DNA of 64,000 nucleotides, taken from contig OZ035998.1 in the NCBI GenBank assembly GCA_964035015.1, forward strand, positions 33,088,628 through 33,152,627, in the 5' to 3' direction. Below are positions 26,001 to 38,000 of the stretch, one piece after another. Below the pieces are notes generated by a model that was not told the origin of the DNA, did no database searches, and saw only the letters and a list, made by a program, of their open reading frames with translations. Position 1 is the first letter of the stretch, and every line of letters starts with the position of its first letter. The position numbers and the translations under genes were made by a program. The stretch comes from Corallium rubrum. Lineage: Eukaryota > Cnidaria > Anthozoa > Scleralcyonacea > Coralliidae.

Positions 26001-29000
26001 AAAGTCGACCATTTGATTCCCTTTTTGATGTATACAACTGTTATGTTTCAATATTTAATTTAAGAAAAGGCTTTACTGTGTCAACAACATTGCTTGAAAA
26101 GTAGATATTCCTAGACAGCAATGTTCTCAGTGTGGGGTGAACTTATGCATGTATGCTATATACCAGACTACAAAGAATATTAAACATTTTTCAAAGAATA
26201 TTAAAATTTAAACATGGACTGGGCTGGCCCGGTTAACCGGTTGTGACAACCGGGATCCAGGCAAACTGGGCTAACTCACTTGCCATGTAATTGTAATGTT
26301 GAAAAGACATACAATTTATGTAGGACGGCTAGCCTGGTCCATGTCATCACCCCCTTAGTTTGCTGCTGTTCAGAGTTAAACAAATGTTCAGCAGTTAATG
26401 TCAGCACATTTCTTAATAAAAAAGTTAATCATACTGTAGTGATGAAACCACATTTTAATTAGAGGTGCTATTGCTGACACCACATTTCAGCCAAAATCTC
26501 TAGTGTTGAAAGATTATTAGATCTTTATTCAAGAATTTTCACACCATAGAGCTTTTTCTTTAAAAATTGAATCTAAAAAGGTTTCCATAATTAAAGTTAT
26601 AATTATACCTGGACTTAAGTTAAGTATGTTTGTTGTATGATAGACTGGAGTATCACTTTTATATATTTAGGGACCAATCATTTTACTTATGGTAATATGT
26701 GATCATAACTGGGTCAGGTAGAATTGAGTCCATGCTGGATTCTAAATTTATGGGTGACTGTGTTGCCTGCTTGCTCGATGAAGTCGAATCATTGCCATTC
26801 ACCTTCCATTCCATACAACAAGTACAAGTGTGATGTGTGTAGTGCAAAAGGAAGTTACATGTATATATTTTCGACCTAGCATGTTTCTCTGAAATTAATT
26901 ATGCAATTATGTTTACTCTCTGCATACCAGCATGGCCTGGTGGTGTAGCTCTGTCCCAACACCACACAAGAGTCTGGGGGTGAGACAGCGTGCTGTATGT
27001 GCTCCACTAAGAAAATGTTTTTATTAATAGATGGATTTCGTTACTTTATTTTGAAATTAACAGATGCCAAAGTCATGTATCTATTGAAATACTTGCCAAC
27101 AATATTTGGAAGACAGAAGACATCGAAAAAAAAAGTGGAGCTTTTACATGAATTGAAGGTGAGATGCTTGAAATTTAAATATTTTCTTGTTACTGTTTGT
27201 CTGTTAGGCACATGCAGGTACATGTATGTTTACATGTAAGAAATAGTTTCTTGATCCTTGTTTGCTGAGGCTATATTAATTTTCAGGAAAACGAAGACCC
27301 AGATGTTTGGATTAAAAAGTATGTATAAAATATGCCAATGCATGATGATAGTGGAAAAAGAAAATATTTATGTTGTTGTGTACTGGATGGATGCCAAGAA
27401 AATGGATGAAGCTGTGGTTGGGTTTTTGGCATGTTTTTATCTGCTGGACTACAACTATCCAAAGCAACATGAAGTAGGCATGAACATCTTACAATACTAT
27501 GTTTTTGAGGGCAAAACAATTCCTGAGGATATTGCAGCTTTGTTTAACAGCCAACTTTCTCAGTATAAATGCTACAAAGCTGAATCTGTTTAGCTTATAA
27601 CATTTTCCCTTAATTTTATTATTATATACTGTATTGGTAAAAAGATATGGAAAAAGTAAATGCAGTCAACTGTTTCTTTTTTAGAAAGGTTTAATGAGTT
27701 TAGCTTTCGTCATACTACAACATCATCAGAACTTTCTGAGTTCTGATGAGTTCAGAGTTCTGATGATGTCATAGCACAGCGAAAGCTAAACTCATTAAAC
27801 CTTTTTTAAAACAGTAACAGTTGGCTGCATTTGCTTTCTCCATATCCTTTTATCTATACTGTATGTTACTGAAGGATATATGTTTATTGGACTTAAAAAT
27901 TATATATTGGTGTTTAATTGAAAGGTATATTTTTATCACTTTTCAGCTTATTAACATTGTTATTAGTTAAAATTAGACATGCATGCATGCAGAATTATTG
28001 TGTTAAATATAATTATATATATATTTTAGTAAGAAAATCCTTTTAAATTACATTATTAGATTCTAATAGAATATAATATAATCTAGATAATTATTCATAT
28101 AATTCTTATATAATAATTTATTGCATGCATGTGACTTCTTTCAAGAGTTTCTCTATAAGAAAATATATTCTTATTTTAAGAAAATATGGTAACCCTTTTA
28201 AATGTATTCGTCAAAGAAAGAAATATGGCATGCAGTGCATGAGTTAAAATAACATAATTTTAATCTCGTTTTATGAAATATTTTCTTGGCAAGAAAAAAA
28301 AACATAACTTTTTTCTTGTTTTAAGAAATATTTTTCATGGATTTTCTTCCTAAGAAAAAAATTTCTTGCTATTCTCCCAAATAAGAAATTTCTCATTTCA
28401 AGAAAAAAAAATCTTGAAATAAGTTTTTTTTTTTCTTGGATTAAGATTTCTTTTTCTTAAAACAAGAAAATTATTTTCTTATTTTAAGAAATAATTTTCT
28501 TAGATTTTCTTAGTAAGAAAAAATTTCTTGCTATTCTCCCAAATAAGAAATTTCTTATTTTAAGAAAAAAATTTCTTAAAACAAGTTGTTTTTTTCTTGA
28601 AACAAGAAAATGATTTTTTGCTGTGTAGTTTAGTTTAGTTGAGTTTGTTGGAGTTAGCCATAATTTCTCTAGATATACAAACGACTACCACTAAAGTTAC
28701 TCAATGAATCTCACACGTGTAATGCAAAACGTTTTAAAGAGAGGAAAATTGTAATTACCCATGATTCACATTGTTTAAATATCTTAAAATAAGAATCTTG
28801 CTTGCACGCGAAAAGCTCAAAGTTAAAGCGTTTAGCCAATTACACGAAGAACAATTGACAACATACCCGTTCCTGGACTTCCAAGTCACTACTTTGAGTG
28901 AACATAGGCAACTTCTCGACCAAAATTTGTCCCAGCTCTTGGGCCTTCGTCATATCTCCCTGTATAATAGATTGCATATAAAACACATCAAAAACCAGTC

Positions 29001-32000
29001 CTGCTGCATGTTCATGATGCAATTAACGTAGTTAGTATAAATCTCGATTTTAATTGGCTGTTGGCATACAGACAATTCGTGATAGCACTGAATCCTGACG
29101 TCACGCCTACAGATAGTAAAGTCTCATGCTTGAACAGATGGTCACCCATTCAAGTACTTAAAGGCATGCCAAAGTGATATCAAAGTGAAATCGATCTTAT
29201 TATGCTTCTCTCCCGAAGATAACCTGCACTTTCTATTCAATTTCAAGCTCTAAATACTGACAGAAAGGTTTAGAAATTTGGTTTCAAAATAACGTCACGG
29301 TTTCTGAGCGTACGATAGGCCGAGTTTAGGTTTAGGCTCGGATTTTTCTTCTTCCTTTTTGGGTGTCACGATTTTGCATTTTTATACATTTTACTTCCGC
29401 TATTACTCATGCTTCCGGTGAGTTGTTAGCCGTGTGACTGAGTGACGTCGTAAGGCATGTTGTAAGTTCTTTGCTCCTTTCGCTTTTTGACTTAGGCAAA
29501 AAGTTGAACATCTTTGCCTTTTAATCAAGCTGTTCTGGCACGTTGTTGGTAGACTTTGAAAGTGGTTGGCTTTCAAAAGACTGGCTGGCTTTGTAGTTTA
29601 ACAGTGATCAGATGTAGCTGACAACTGTCTTGATCGTAAATATGTTCTTCACCTGTGGTAAGTATGCACCACATTCAGCCATCGATTTAGGCTCCACATA
29701 CTTGCCAGTAGCCCGAGTGAACACCTGACCTAGGCGTCTTGTTATAAGATAGAGGAAAGCGTGTTCTTGAGGGGGGTCAAATTTCTGAAGAGGAGGGCAT
29801 ACTTCCTAGGAAATTTGGCCCGGAGGGACAATTTTTTTTTTTTGGGGGGGGGGGGGGGGGGACAACTTTCCTGTGACACTTGTACCGTGTGAGCGCAACG
29901 GCGTTTTGTGACTTTTTGGTGCCGTTTTCAACTCGCACTGAACTAGTTTGTCGTTTATCTTTTCCATGTTACCTCGTCCTCAGCCTTGGCCATTATATAT
30001 GAATACAGTTTAAGAATGTTTTGAACATAAACACTCTGAATGTGTCCAGGAAGGGATGCAACTCTGGGCTTCAGCATAAACATCAAAACAGTTTTCTGGT
30101 CTGGAAGCAAACTACATATAAAAAACACACACACAGAAAAATCGACATTAAAATACACGTCTTTAAGAAGAGTGGGGCAAATGCAAGTTTCAACCTCAAA
30201 AAGTGCTGATGAATATTTCATTAAATAATGAACTAAATCAGTGAATGAAATAATTTTCAGGGCATCAAATACTGTTAATATATAGAATAGCTTGGAAATT
30301 CATATATTAAAGGGCATTGGCAATAAAAATTAAGTTTATTCGAATTAAAAAAAACTCGTGGAATTGTAACAGAAGATCTTTTACAGCTTTTTCGTATCTT
30401 CCTTCGTTTTCAAGATATTTCAATTTGTTTCATATGTAAATGAGATAGTCTCTGATGTCAAAAGCAGGGTACGGTATTTTAACACAAAACAAAATCACTT
30501 ACATATCCATGATTGCTCAACATAAAATGTTCATGGTCACAAGGCGTATTTATATGTGCACAGTTTCATGTGATTTCGTTGAACAAACTTAGAGATATAA
30601 CTGGTTTTGCTACCTGTGAAAATACTGTACCCTGCAAATGACGTCAGAGACCATCTCATTTACATATCAAACAAATTGAAATATCTTGAAAACGAAGAAA
30701 GATACGAAAAAGTTGTAAACGATCTTCTATTACAATTTTATGTGTTCTTTCAAATTAGACAAACTTAATTTTTGTTGCCAATGTGCTTTAACCCTTTATC
30801 ACCCAACGATGTCTTTAGTATTTTACTCTGGCTAACGCCAGACCGATTTTACTCGTCAATGGAGTAGCTACTGGGCGATAAAGGGTTAACCATGTGGCTA
30901 TGGTCTTAGCCAGCCGTATTTTGGACGGCCATTTGAAAAAAACACGACTTTTTCACGGCTCTTGAACTCTGCTCAATTATAACAGTGTACCTTTCATACA
31001 TTTGCTTAGAGAAGCTTGCAGGATGCACAGTAAAGTTCAATACGTCACCTTGACGCGGTCATCGGAAGATGGCGGCCTCATTCTCGGTCGTTTAGTACAT
31101 TCCGAATACGATTCTTGCTGACACTTTGACTATCCTTGAACCTTATCTCTTAGCAATGGCCAAAAGAAGTGCTAGGCAGATAAGGAATAAGTGTTTTGTT
31201 TTTCTTTTTTACTTTATTTCATAGTTTGACTTCCAAAGTAAAATTTAGATTTCGAATGATAATTGTGGGACAGTGAACTCGGGTGGAGAATAATAATGTT
31301 AATAATAATGTGTTACTCGGAGTGACGAATCATACCTGGGATTCAAACCCGCGACGTTCGGTTTACTAATCCGATGCTCTACCAACTGAGCTATAAGGTC
31401 AAGTTGGGAGCTGAAGGTCAAATGAATAGTAAGTCTACTTGTCCGGTATGGTTCGTCGCTCGGAGTAACACCTTAATATTATTATTATTCTCCACCCGAG
31501 TTCACAGTCCCACAATTATCATCCAAAATCGTCATGTATGTTGGCTAGATATTGAAGAAACTAGTCTGTTTCGGAATATCAAATAGTCCAAGTACTATTC
31601 ATTCGACCTTCAGCTACACCAAAGCACACATTGCAGATGTAATCAGACCATACCCTAAGGAAAATCTCCAACGTTTGATTCAGTTTAGATAAAACCAATC
31701 CAAAGATATGACTGATTTTCCGTTTTCTCCCACATACATGAACGTGTGACGTCTATGCTCAGATTGCAAAACTCAAGAACGGGATAAGATTTGAAAGGCA
31801 TGTAAAAGTCATTTTTCATTATCTTAGGTGTTCTTCTAAATACAATCTTAAAAAGCTGGGGGGGGGGGGGGGGGGGTTACTTAAACAATATTTGAACTTT
31901 ACATAAAAATAAGGCTTGGTTTAGACGTCGAAGTTCCGTCGCATTTAATTCGTCGCATTTAATGCGACGATTATGCGACAGAATTTACACAGTTCGGTTT

Positions 32001-35000
32001 AGACGTCGAATTTAATGTGTCGCATTTAATGTTACGGTTGAAATTTAACGCCAAATAGCTCTTAACGTTGGTGTTTCGAGTTTCGAATTACCGCGCGTTG
32101 CAATTTGCATGGCACCCAGCTGTTAAGAGAAACGCCATGTTTTTATCTTCAAGTGGGTATATCAAAAAGCTAAAACACAGAGAAGACCTTCAGAGGCTCT
32201 CTGTGTTTCAACATGTGTCGTTGGTCGCCCGTTTGGCGTTAGTGAATGTATAAGCTTTCGCTTAAAGCTCTCTCATTCTTAAAACTCGATTAAGGTGTTG
32301 CTTTCGGCTAGTTCGACAGTTTTCTTCAGCCGAAAACTCCAATACCTTTAGCAAGTAACCCTTTATTGCCATCCAACTTCATACTAATTGTTTTCGTCCG
32401 TCACAAAACATTCTGGACGATACAAACAAGTAAAACATGTTGAAAATGATCTTCGTGGGGCCCACGAACTGTAAAATTGTTGGGATTATAATAATTTATG
32501 CATTTTATTCGACTGCATTTTATGCGACGTCTAAATCAACGTCGCATTTCCGTCGAATTATGCGACACAGCTCTTCGCATAATTCGACAGCGTCGCATTA
32601 AATGCGACGCGTCGAATAAAATCAGTTTAGACGTTGCATTTCCGTCGGATAAAATTGGTCGCATTAAATGCGACGAATTAAATGCGACGGAACTTCGACG
32701 CCTAAACCAGGCCTAAGACACAATAAGATAAATATACAGCCACGAAGAAGAACTAAAATACATAGAAACATACGTCAGATACATACAAAGAAATAAACAA
32801 AAAGGTAGACTAGCAACTTACTCGGCAAATTCACCACAAATCCACGCAGCAGCATGAAGAACTTCACACATGCCATGTTTCTGTATGGATCCACTCAGTA
32901 AATCGGAACTGTCCAGTAGAAAAGACTAAAAACGTAAGAGTAATACGATATTCTAAGAAGAGATGTAGATTACCTCATGCGTACATATTCATTCACATGT
33001 TGTAATAAACAATTATTGGATGAGACTTTTTTTATATCAAGAATTATCAAGGGTGAAGTCTGTGTTACCTGCCGAAGCCGAAGGCTGATGCGTCTGAGAC
33101 CTTGATAACTCTTGATATCAAAAAAGTCGAATTCAATAATTGTTTTATTATACATTTCAGTTGAAAATGTAAAGAAAATCACTCCCTCAGAACCAAAAAA
33201 ATGCAACTCAAAGACAGTTGCTTTTTTCCCGCGCTTTTCTTCGGTTTGTCAGCTCGTCAGTGGCGTCACGTCAGCACATGCATGATAAGTCTTTTTTCCT
33301 ACAGATCAATACCTCCAGAAACTACAGATAATAGCATTGTGTGTAACGATTACAGCGGCAAATACAACTACGTACAGATATCAAGAATTCTTACCAAGTT
33401 TCTGACCAATTATAATCAAGGATTCGAAGAAAATGTATAATGTAACTTATCAAGCATGAGAAAGCGTTCTTTAGCACGTATCCAAACAAATAACAAGTTA
33501 AAAAACGAGACGAAATCAGGGTTACATATATAACCGAGGTTTTTAACCAACTTCGAGATGTTTTGATATCGTGGTAAAGAACAATGTCGAGTGACTGATA
33601 TAGCATCTCAAACCAGTCGGTATTTGACTATGGAGGTTCTTTACAAGAATATTAAGACGGGTAATTATGGTCAAAGATTTATAATTTTTTCCGCTTCTCT
33701 TTCCCGTCGGTGAGTTTTCCCTATCCTGCGAGTCAGAGCCACTTTCCGACCGCAGGCTTCGGGGGGAAAGTGGGCTCTGCCAACAAAGTGGATATTTCTT
33801 TTTCAGCTTGCGTGAACGGTTTCCAAGATACTATTTTGGGGCCAGGCACTAACGCGTTATTTGCTATATTCCTGCTTACGTGTGTTCATAAACTAGAACT
33901 TGTTTGACCAGTTTAAAACCTGACTGACTCACCCCAAACTTGGGGCGAAAATCGGGTTTGTTGGCGGCAGAGCCCACTTTCCCCCAAAGCCTGCGTAGGT
34001 CGAAAAGGGGCTCTGACTCGCAGGGTAGGTTTTCCCAGGTAGGTTAGCCAAAGTAAAATACAGAAAGAGTTAATCAGTTCTGACTCGTACCAATAGACGA
34101 AATCGGAGTTTTGACTGCGCATACAATCTGAGTCGGGATAAAACGTATAGTTCATTTATAACATGAGACTGAAGCAGCCGTAGTAAACATAACATTTCTG
34201 ATTTCAAAAACTTTTTAATGTTTAGGTATTCTATAAGGATAAACTTTGCTTATCGATTATCCCTGACAATAATCCTAAACCTAGTGTCCAAAAATAATGA
34301 ACTCAAAACATGAAAAAACAGTCCCAGCCTGTTATCTTCCCGTTATACGCTTCAATAGACACGATGTAATTATTTTTGGCAGAGATGTGAAAAGGCATAT
34401 TTTGATGTCCGGGTATTTAACCCCTATGCCTCTACACATCGAAACTGGAGCCTCGCCAGTGCCTTCAACGACAATGAGAGGGAAAAGAAGCGACACTACA
34501 ATCAACGTATCATTGAGATTGAGCATGGGTCCTTCACACCACTTGTTTTCAGTGCTTTTGGCGGGTGTGGAAGAGAAACTCAACATTTCCTTTCCTCGCT
34601 GGCAGACAAGATTGCTTTGAAGAAGCACTTTGAGCAAAGTACGGTGATGAGTTGGCTGCGGAAGAAAATATCCTTTGCCCTGCTGCGAGCTCAAGTCCTT
34701 TGCATGGTGACTTACCAAACACTGTACAGCATATGATCTGATAGCTTTAACACGAATCGGGACGTCTAACAATTGAGAAGCGATAAGTTTGCCATGTCTT
34801 GTTCCTTCGATTTTTGTGAGTTGAACCAATACGTCTATATACCTATAAAAGATAGGTAGGTATTTTTTAACATTTGAATTAAGGAGAATGTTTTTAATTT
34901 GTACCAAATTTAAGTATGAGTGAGTTGGTTGAAAAGACTCAAAGATATACGTGGTCCACCAATAGGCGAATTTCAAGGTATTGCGCGCGCATCATTTTGC

Positions 35001-38000
35001 AAAGGAATTGGCGGGCTCTTGGCGGGCTCCCCACAAAGTAAGCAATGGCAAACAGACTTGCTAGCGAGCCAGAAACTGTATCTATATTTTGTTTATTTTA
35101 AACAGTATATTTACTTTGAGTGGAGTTGGCCAGTTTTTTGGAAAAAATGATGCGCACGCAACACCCTGAAACTCGTTTATTGTTAAAACTGAATGCTGTG
35201 GACATGGCCATGCAGGGGGAAAGCCGCTGATTAACCATTTTGAGTTAACAAATGCAAAAGTGAGTTATTTTATTCTTGCGGAAAATTTCCGTATTTTTTG
35301 GCTTTGTTGAGTCCAATTATGCTAGGAGCTTTATCGACAAATCCGCAGATGGTTTTTCAAGCTTTCGGCACTACGACAAACACGCCCACAATGTTCAATC
35401 GGGCAAAGATGCACAACAGAAGTTGATGTAAAATAAACTTCCAACGCACACACGTGAAGAATCAGACATAGTTTTACGCTATTCTAGCCTGCGTGCGGAC
35501 GCTCTGTCCCAGATCCCAAACGTCCCAGGGATTGGTTTTAATTAAACACCGTCTATGCGTAGGCTAACGCTATTCTGGCTAAAAAGGTTTTTGAACGTAG
35601 CTTAAAAAGTTACTGCTCATGATCCAACGTTTCGACACTCCGATCTAGTGTCTATCTATCGACAAGATGTAAATAGGCTTTCGGCAATACACCGCCGTCA
35701 TCACGATTTAATGGAGCGTGGGCATGAAGACACTAGATCGGAGTGTCGAAAGGTTGGGTCATGAACAGTAACTTTTTAAGCTACGTTCAAAAAACTTTTA
35801 AGCCAGAGTAGCGTTAAACCATGTCTGAGAAGTTGATATGTCGGCAGTTGACGACGAAGCTGAAGGTTGGCCGTTCTCTATTTGGGTCGAGTCAAGTGTC
35901 TTTTTGTTTACAATCGTTGGGATGACTTGCTTATCGGAAAAGCTCTGTAGTTATTGTTGATGCATTTCTTTTATTCTGTAAGTGTCGATTGCATGGCGTC
36001 ATTCTTGTTGCTGATGCTGTCGTCTTCTTCATCCTCGTCGCCTTCCTCGTTGTTGGGGTCGTCTCCTTCGTTACATTTAATTTTTTAAAAAATAAGTTTT
36101 ATCTTCACCAATTGCAATTCACCCTATATAATATGTTTTAACCCCGACTGTTAAGAACGTTTTTGTAAGGAGTAAATCCTTAACAAATAACAAATAGAAC
36201 CCGCTTTTATCTTTTGAAATTTTGTAATTCGGACTAAATATTTGCATATATCGAGTTGTGAAACTTCTTACCTAAATGGAAAAGTATTCATGTTTAACAT
36301 GCTTTATCGATTGCTAAGTAAACCCAATCTTATAAAAACAATAGGTTTTTAATCAACTATCACTCAATCTTAATTAACTAAATTCTAATGCTTCAAAGGG
36401 TTCTTTCGTCATCGCTCTTCACGATATTTTCCAACGCCATTTTGAATCTAATTATATTTTTCAATTTGACGCATGCGCAGTCGTTTTCCCCCCTGTCGAT
36501 GCCGTGTAGACGTCATAATTTATTTAATTTGTATATCTAACAATTAAGTTGCAACAGTTCAATAACAAAGTGAGATATGGAAGAACGAACGCACGAAGCT
36601 CAACGGTCAAGACAACACCAACAAAGTAGACTAAAGTTACGTTTCTGTTAAGGTGGCTCGACATAGTAATTTCATCAAATTCCGTTATTTTTTGCTTTTG
36701 AAAAATATTACAGATTTTTTTTTATAATCTTTCTATTGATTGTTTATGCTTGAAGAAAAAGTTTGCAAGAAAAAAATTGGGGGTCACCGTGCTTATTTTT
36801 CAAATACACGAGGTAATAGGCCATTTCGAAGGGAATTTGTTGCGTCTGTGTTGCCATGGCAACTGACTCAATGTTACTGAAAATAACGGAATTCAAAATT
36901 AGAAATATTAATTGATCTATATGAAACAGTATCTGTCGAATGAAGCTCAAACATGCAAAATCTGACAGTGTCAAACTGATATACGTCTAAATTTTAAAAA
37001 CAACTGTATCGAGCCACCTTAAAGAAAATTTCGAATGTTAGAATATACATATTTCAAAACTAAACCAGAAACAGTTGCAGAAATGCAAATGTAGCGCTCG
37101 AAACATATCTATAAAACATGTAGTTTCATCGAATGAAATGCCAAATGTTACAAGGAAAATCGTTTGTATGTTACTTACCACTCAAAGTTTGTCACATGGT
37201 GATAATCAGATTGACTGCATATCAAAACTATTTTTGATATAAGCTCATCTCTGTAACCTATGAATAAAAGTAAAAGTAAAGTAAAAGTAAAACCTACGTC
37301 AAACCGTTTAGTAATCGAAAAGTGTAGTCGATCACCCGTACAAGGCAACAGATTGATAGAAAGTTTAAGGGGGCCTTAACACGAGCCCGGGTTGAGTGCC
37401 AGCCCGGGTCAGCTCGCCAACCCCCTGGTTATTTTTTTTCGTGTTTACATGAACCCGGGTTGGCTGCTTTTTTTTCCCAACCTGGGTCAACTTTTCTCAA
37501 CACAAATTATCATATTGCCAACTCTTTACACGAGCCCGGGTCAAGTCAACCTGGGCTCGTGTAAAGGCCCCCTAAGTCACAGCATATCAAATGGGGCAAC
37601 CACATAAAACAAGTCACCTTATATCAACTTGCACACAATCACAAAATTATAAATGAGCTATGTAACGCTAATTTTAACCAAAACTGTCTATATTCAAATT
37701 CAAACAATCAAATTCAGCAAACTTATAAATTAAAAATTAAGACTGCACATACATTATATGAAATTATATGAAATTCAAATTAATCATATTATTAGAACTA
37801 TTTCATTATATGAAATAATGAGTCATCTAACAACTAAGGAGAATTTCTCAAAACCAGCAGGTTTTCACACAAATTGACCTAAACTTAATTTCATCCGGGT
37901 CAACAGAAATCAGGTAGGCTTTCCATTTGCACGGTTAGATCGGTTTGTCCGGTAGATTGGAACACGATACATTTGATGCTGGTGCTGTTATTTGGAATTC

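Larger units (their letters stand above)
23962..28625 (+). mobile_element. 4.66-kb TA-flanked DNA transposon carrying a spliced gene
   Basis: The ends are inverted: CACAGCAAAAAATGATTTTC on the left and its near-complement (GATTTTTTGCTGTG) on the right. A TA dinucleotide flanks both ends (23960-23961, 28626-28627). About 500 bp inside each end is a run of irregular AAGAAAAT/ATTTTCTT motifs (23962-24460, 28140-28625). The interior holds a + strand exon set (25624-27593) and two palindromes. It sits wholly within one AP3D1 intron, in antisense orientation to that gene. No transposase was recognised, so it may be non-autonomous. Superfamily not assigned. Confidence 0.8.

Noticed and set aside
28773-28806. 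Minus-strand segment reading [12 protein letters not shown] as an AP3D1 exon after exon 19
   Set aside because: Resembles the expected sequence only loosely and its donor phase conflicts with exon 21; 23754-23805 fits sequence and phase.
28830-28866. Read-through of exon 19 giving VCCQLFFV then stop
   Set aside because: A canonical gtatgt donor follows the arginine codon and a better matching exon 20 exists.
29955-30221. Separate 88-codon gene
   Set aside because: It is exon 18 of AP3D1 plus intron on both sides.
31108-31200. Plus-strand start [12 protein letters not shown] near 31156
   Set aside because: Closes after a few dozen codons, with no supporting exon or similarity.
34332-34976. 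214-codon minus-strand frame
   Set aside because: Only 34716-34842 is exon 16; the remainder is intron read-through.
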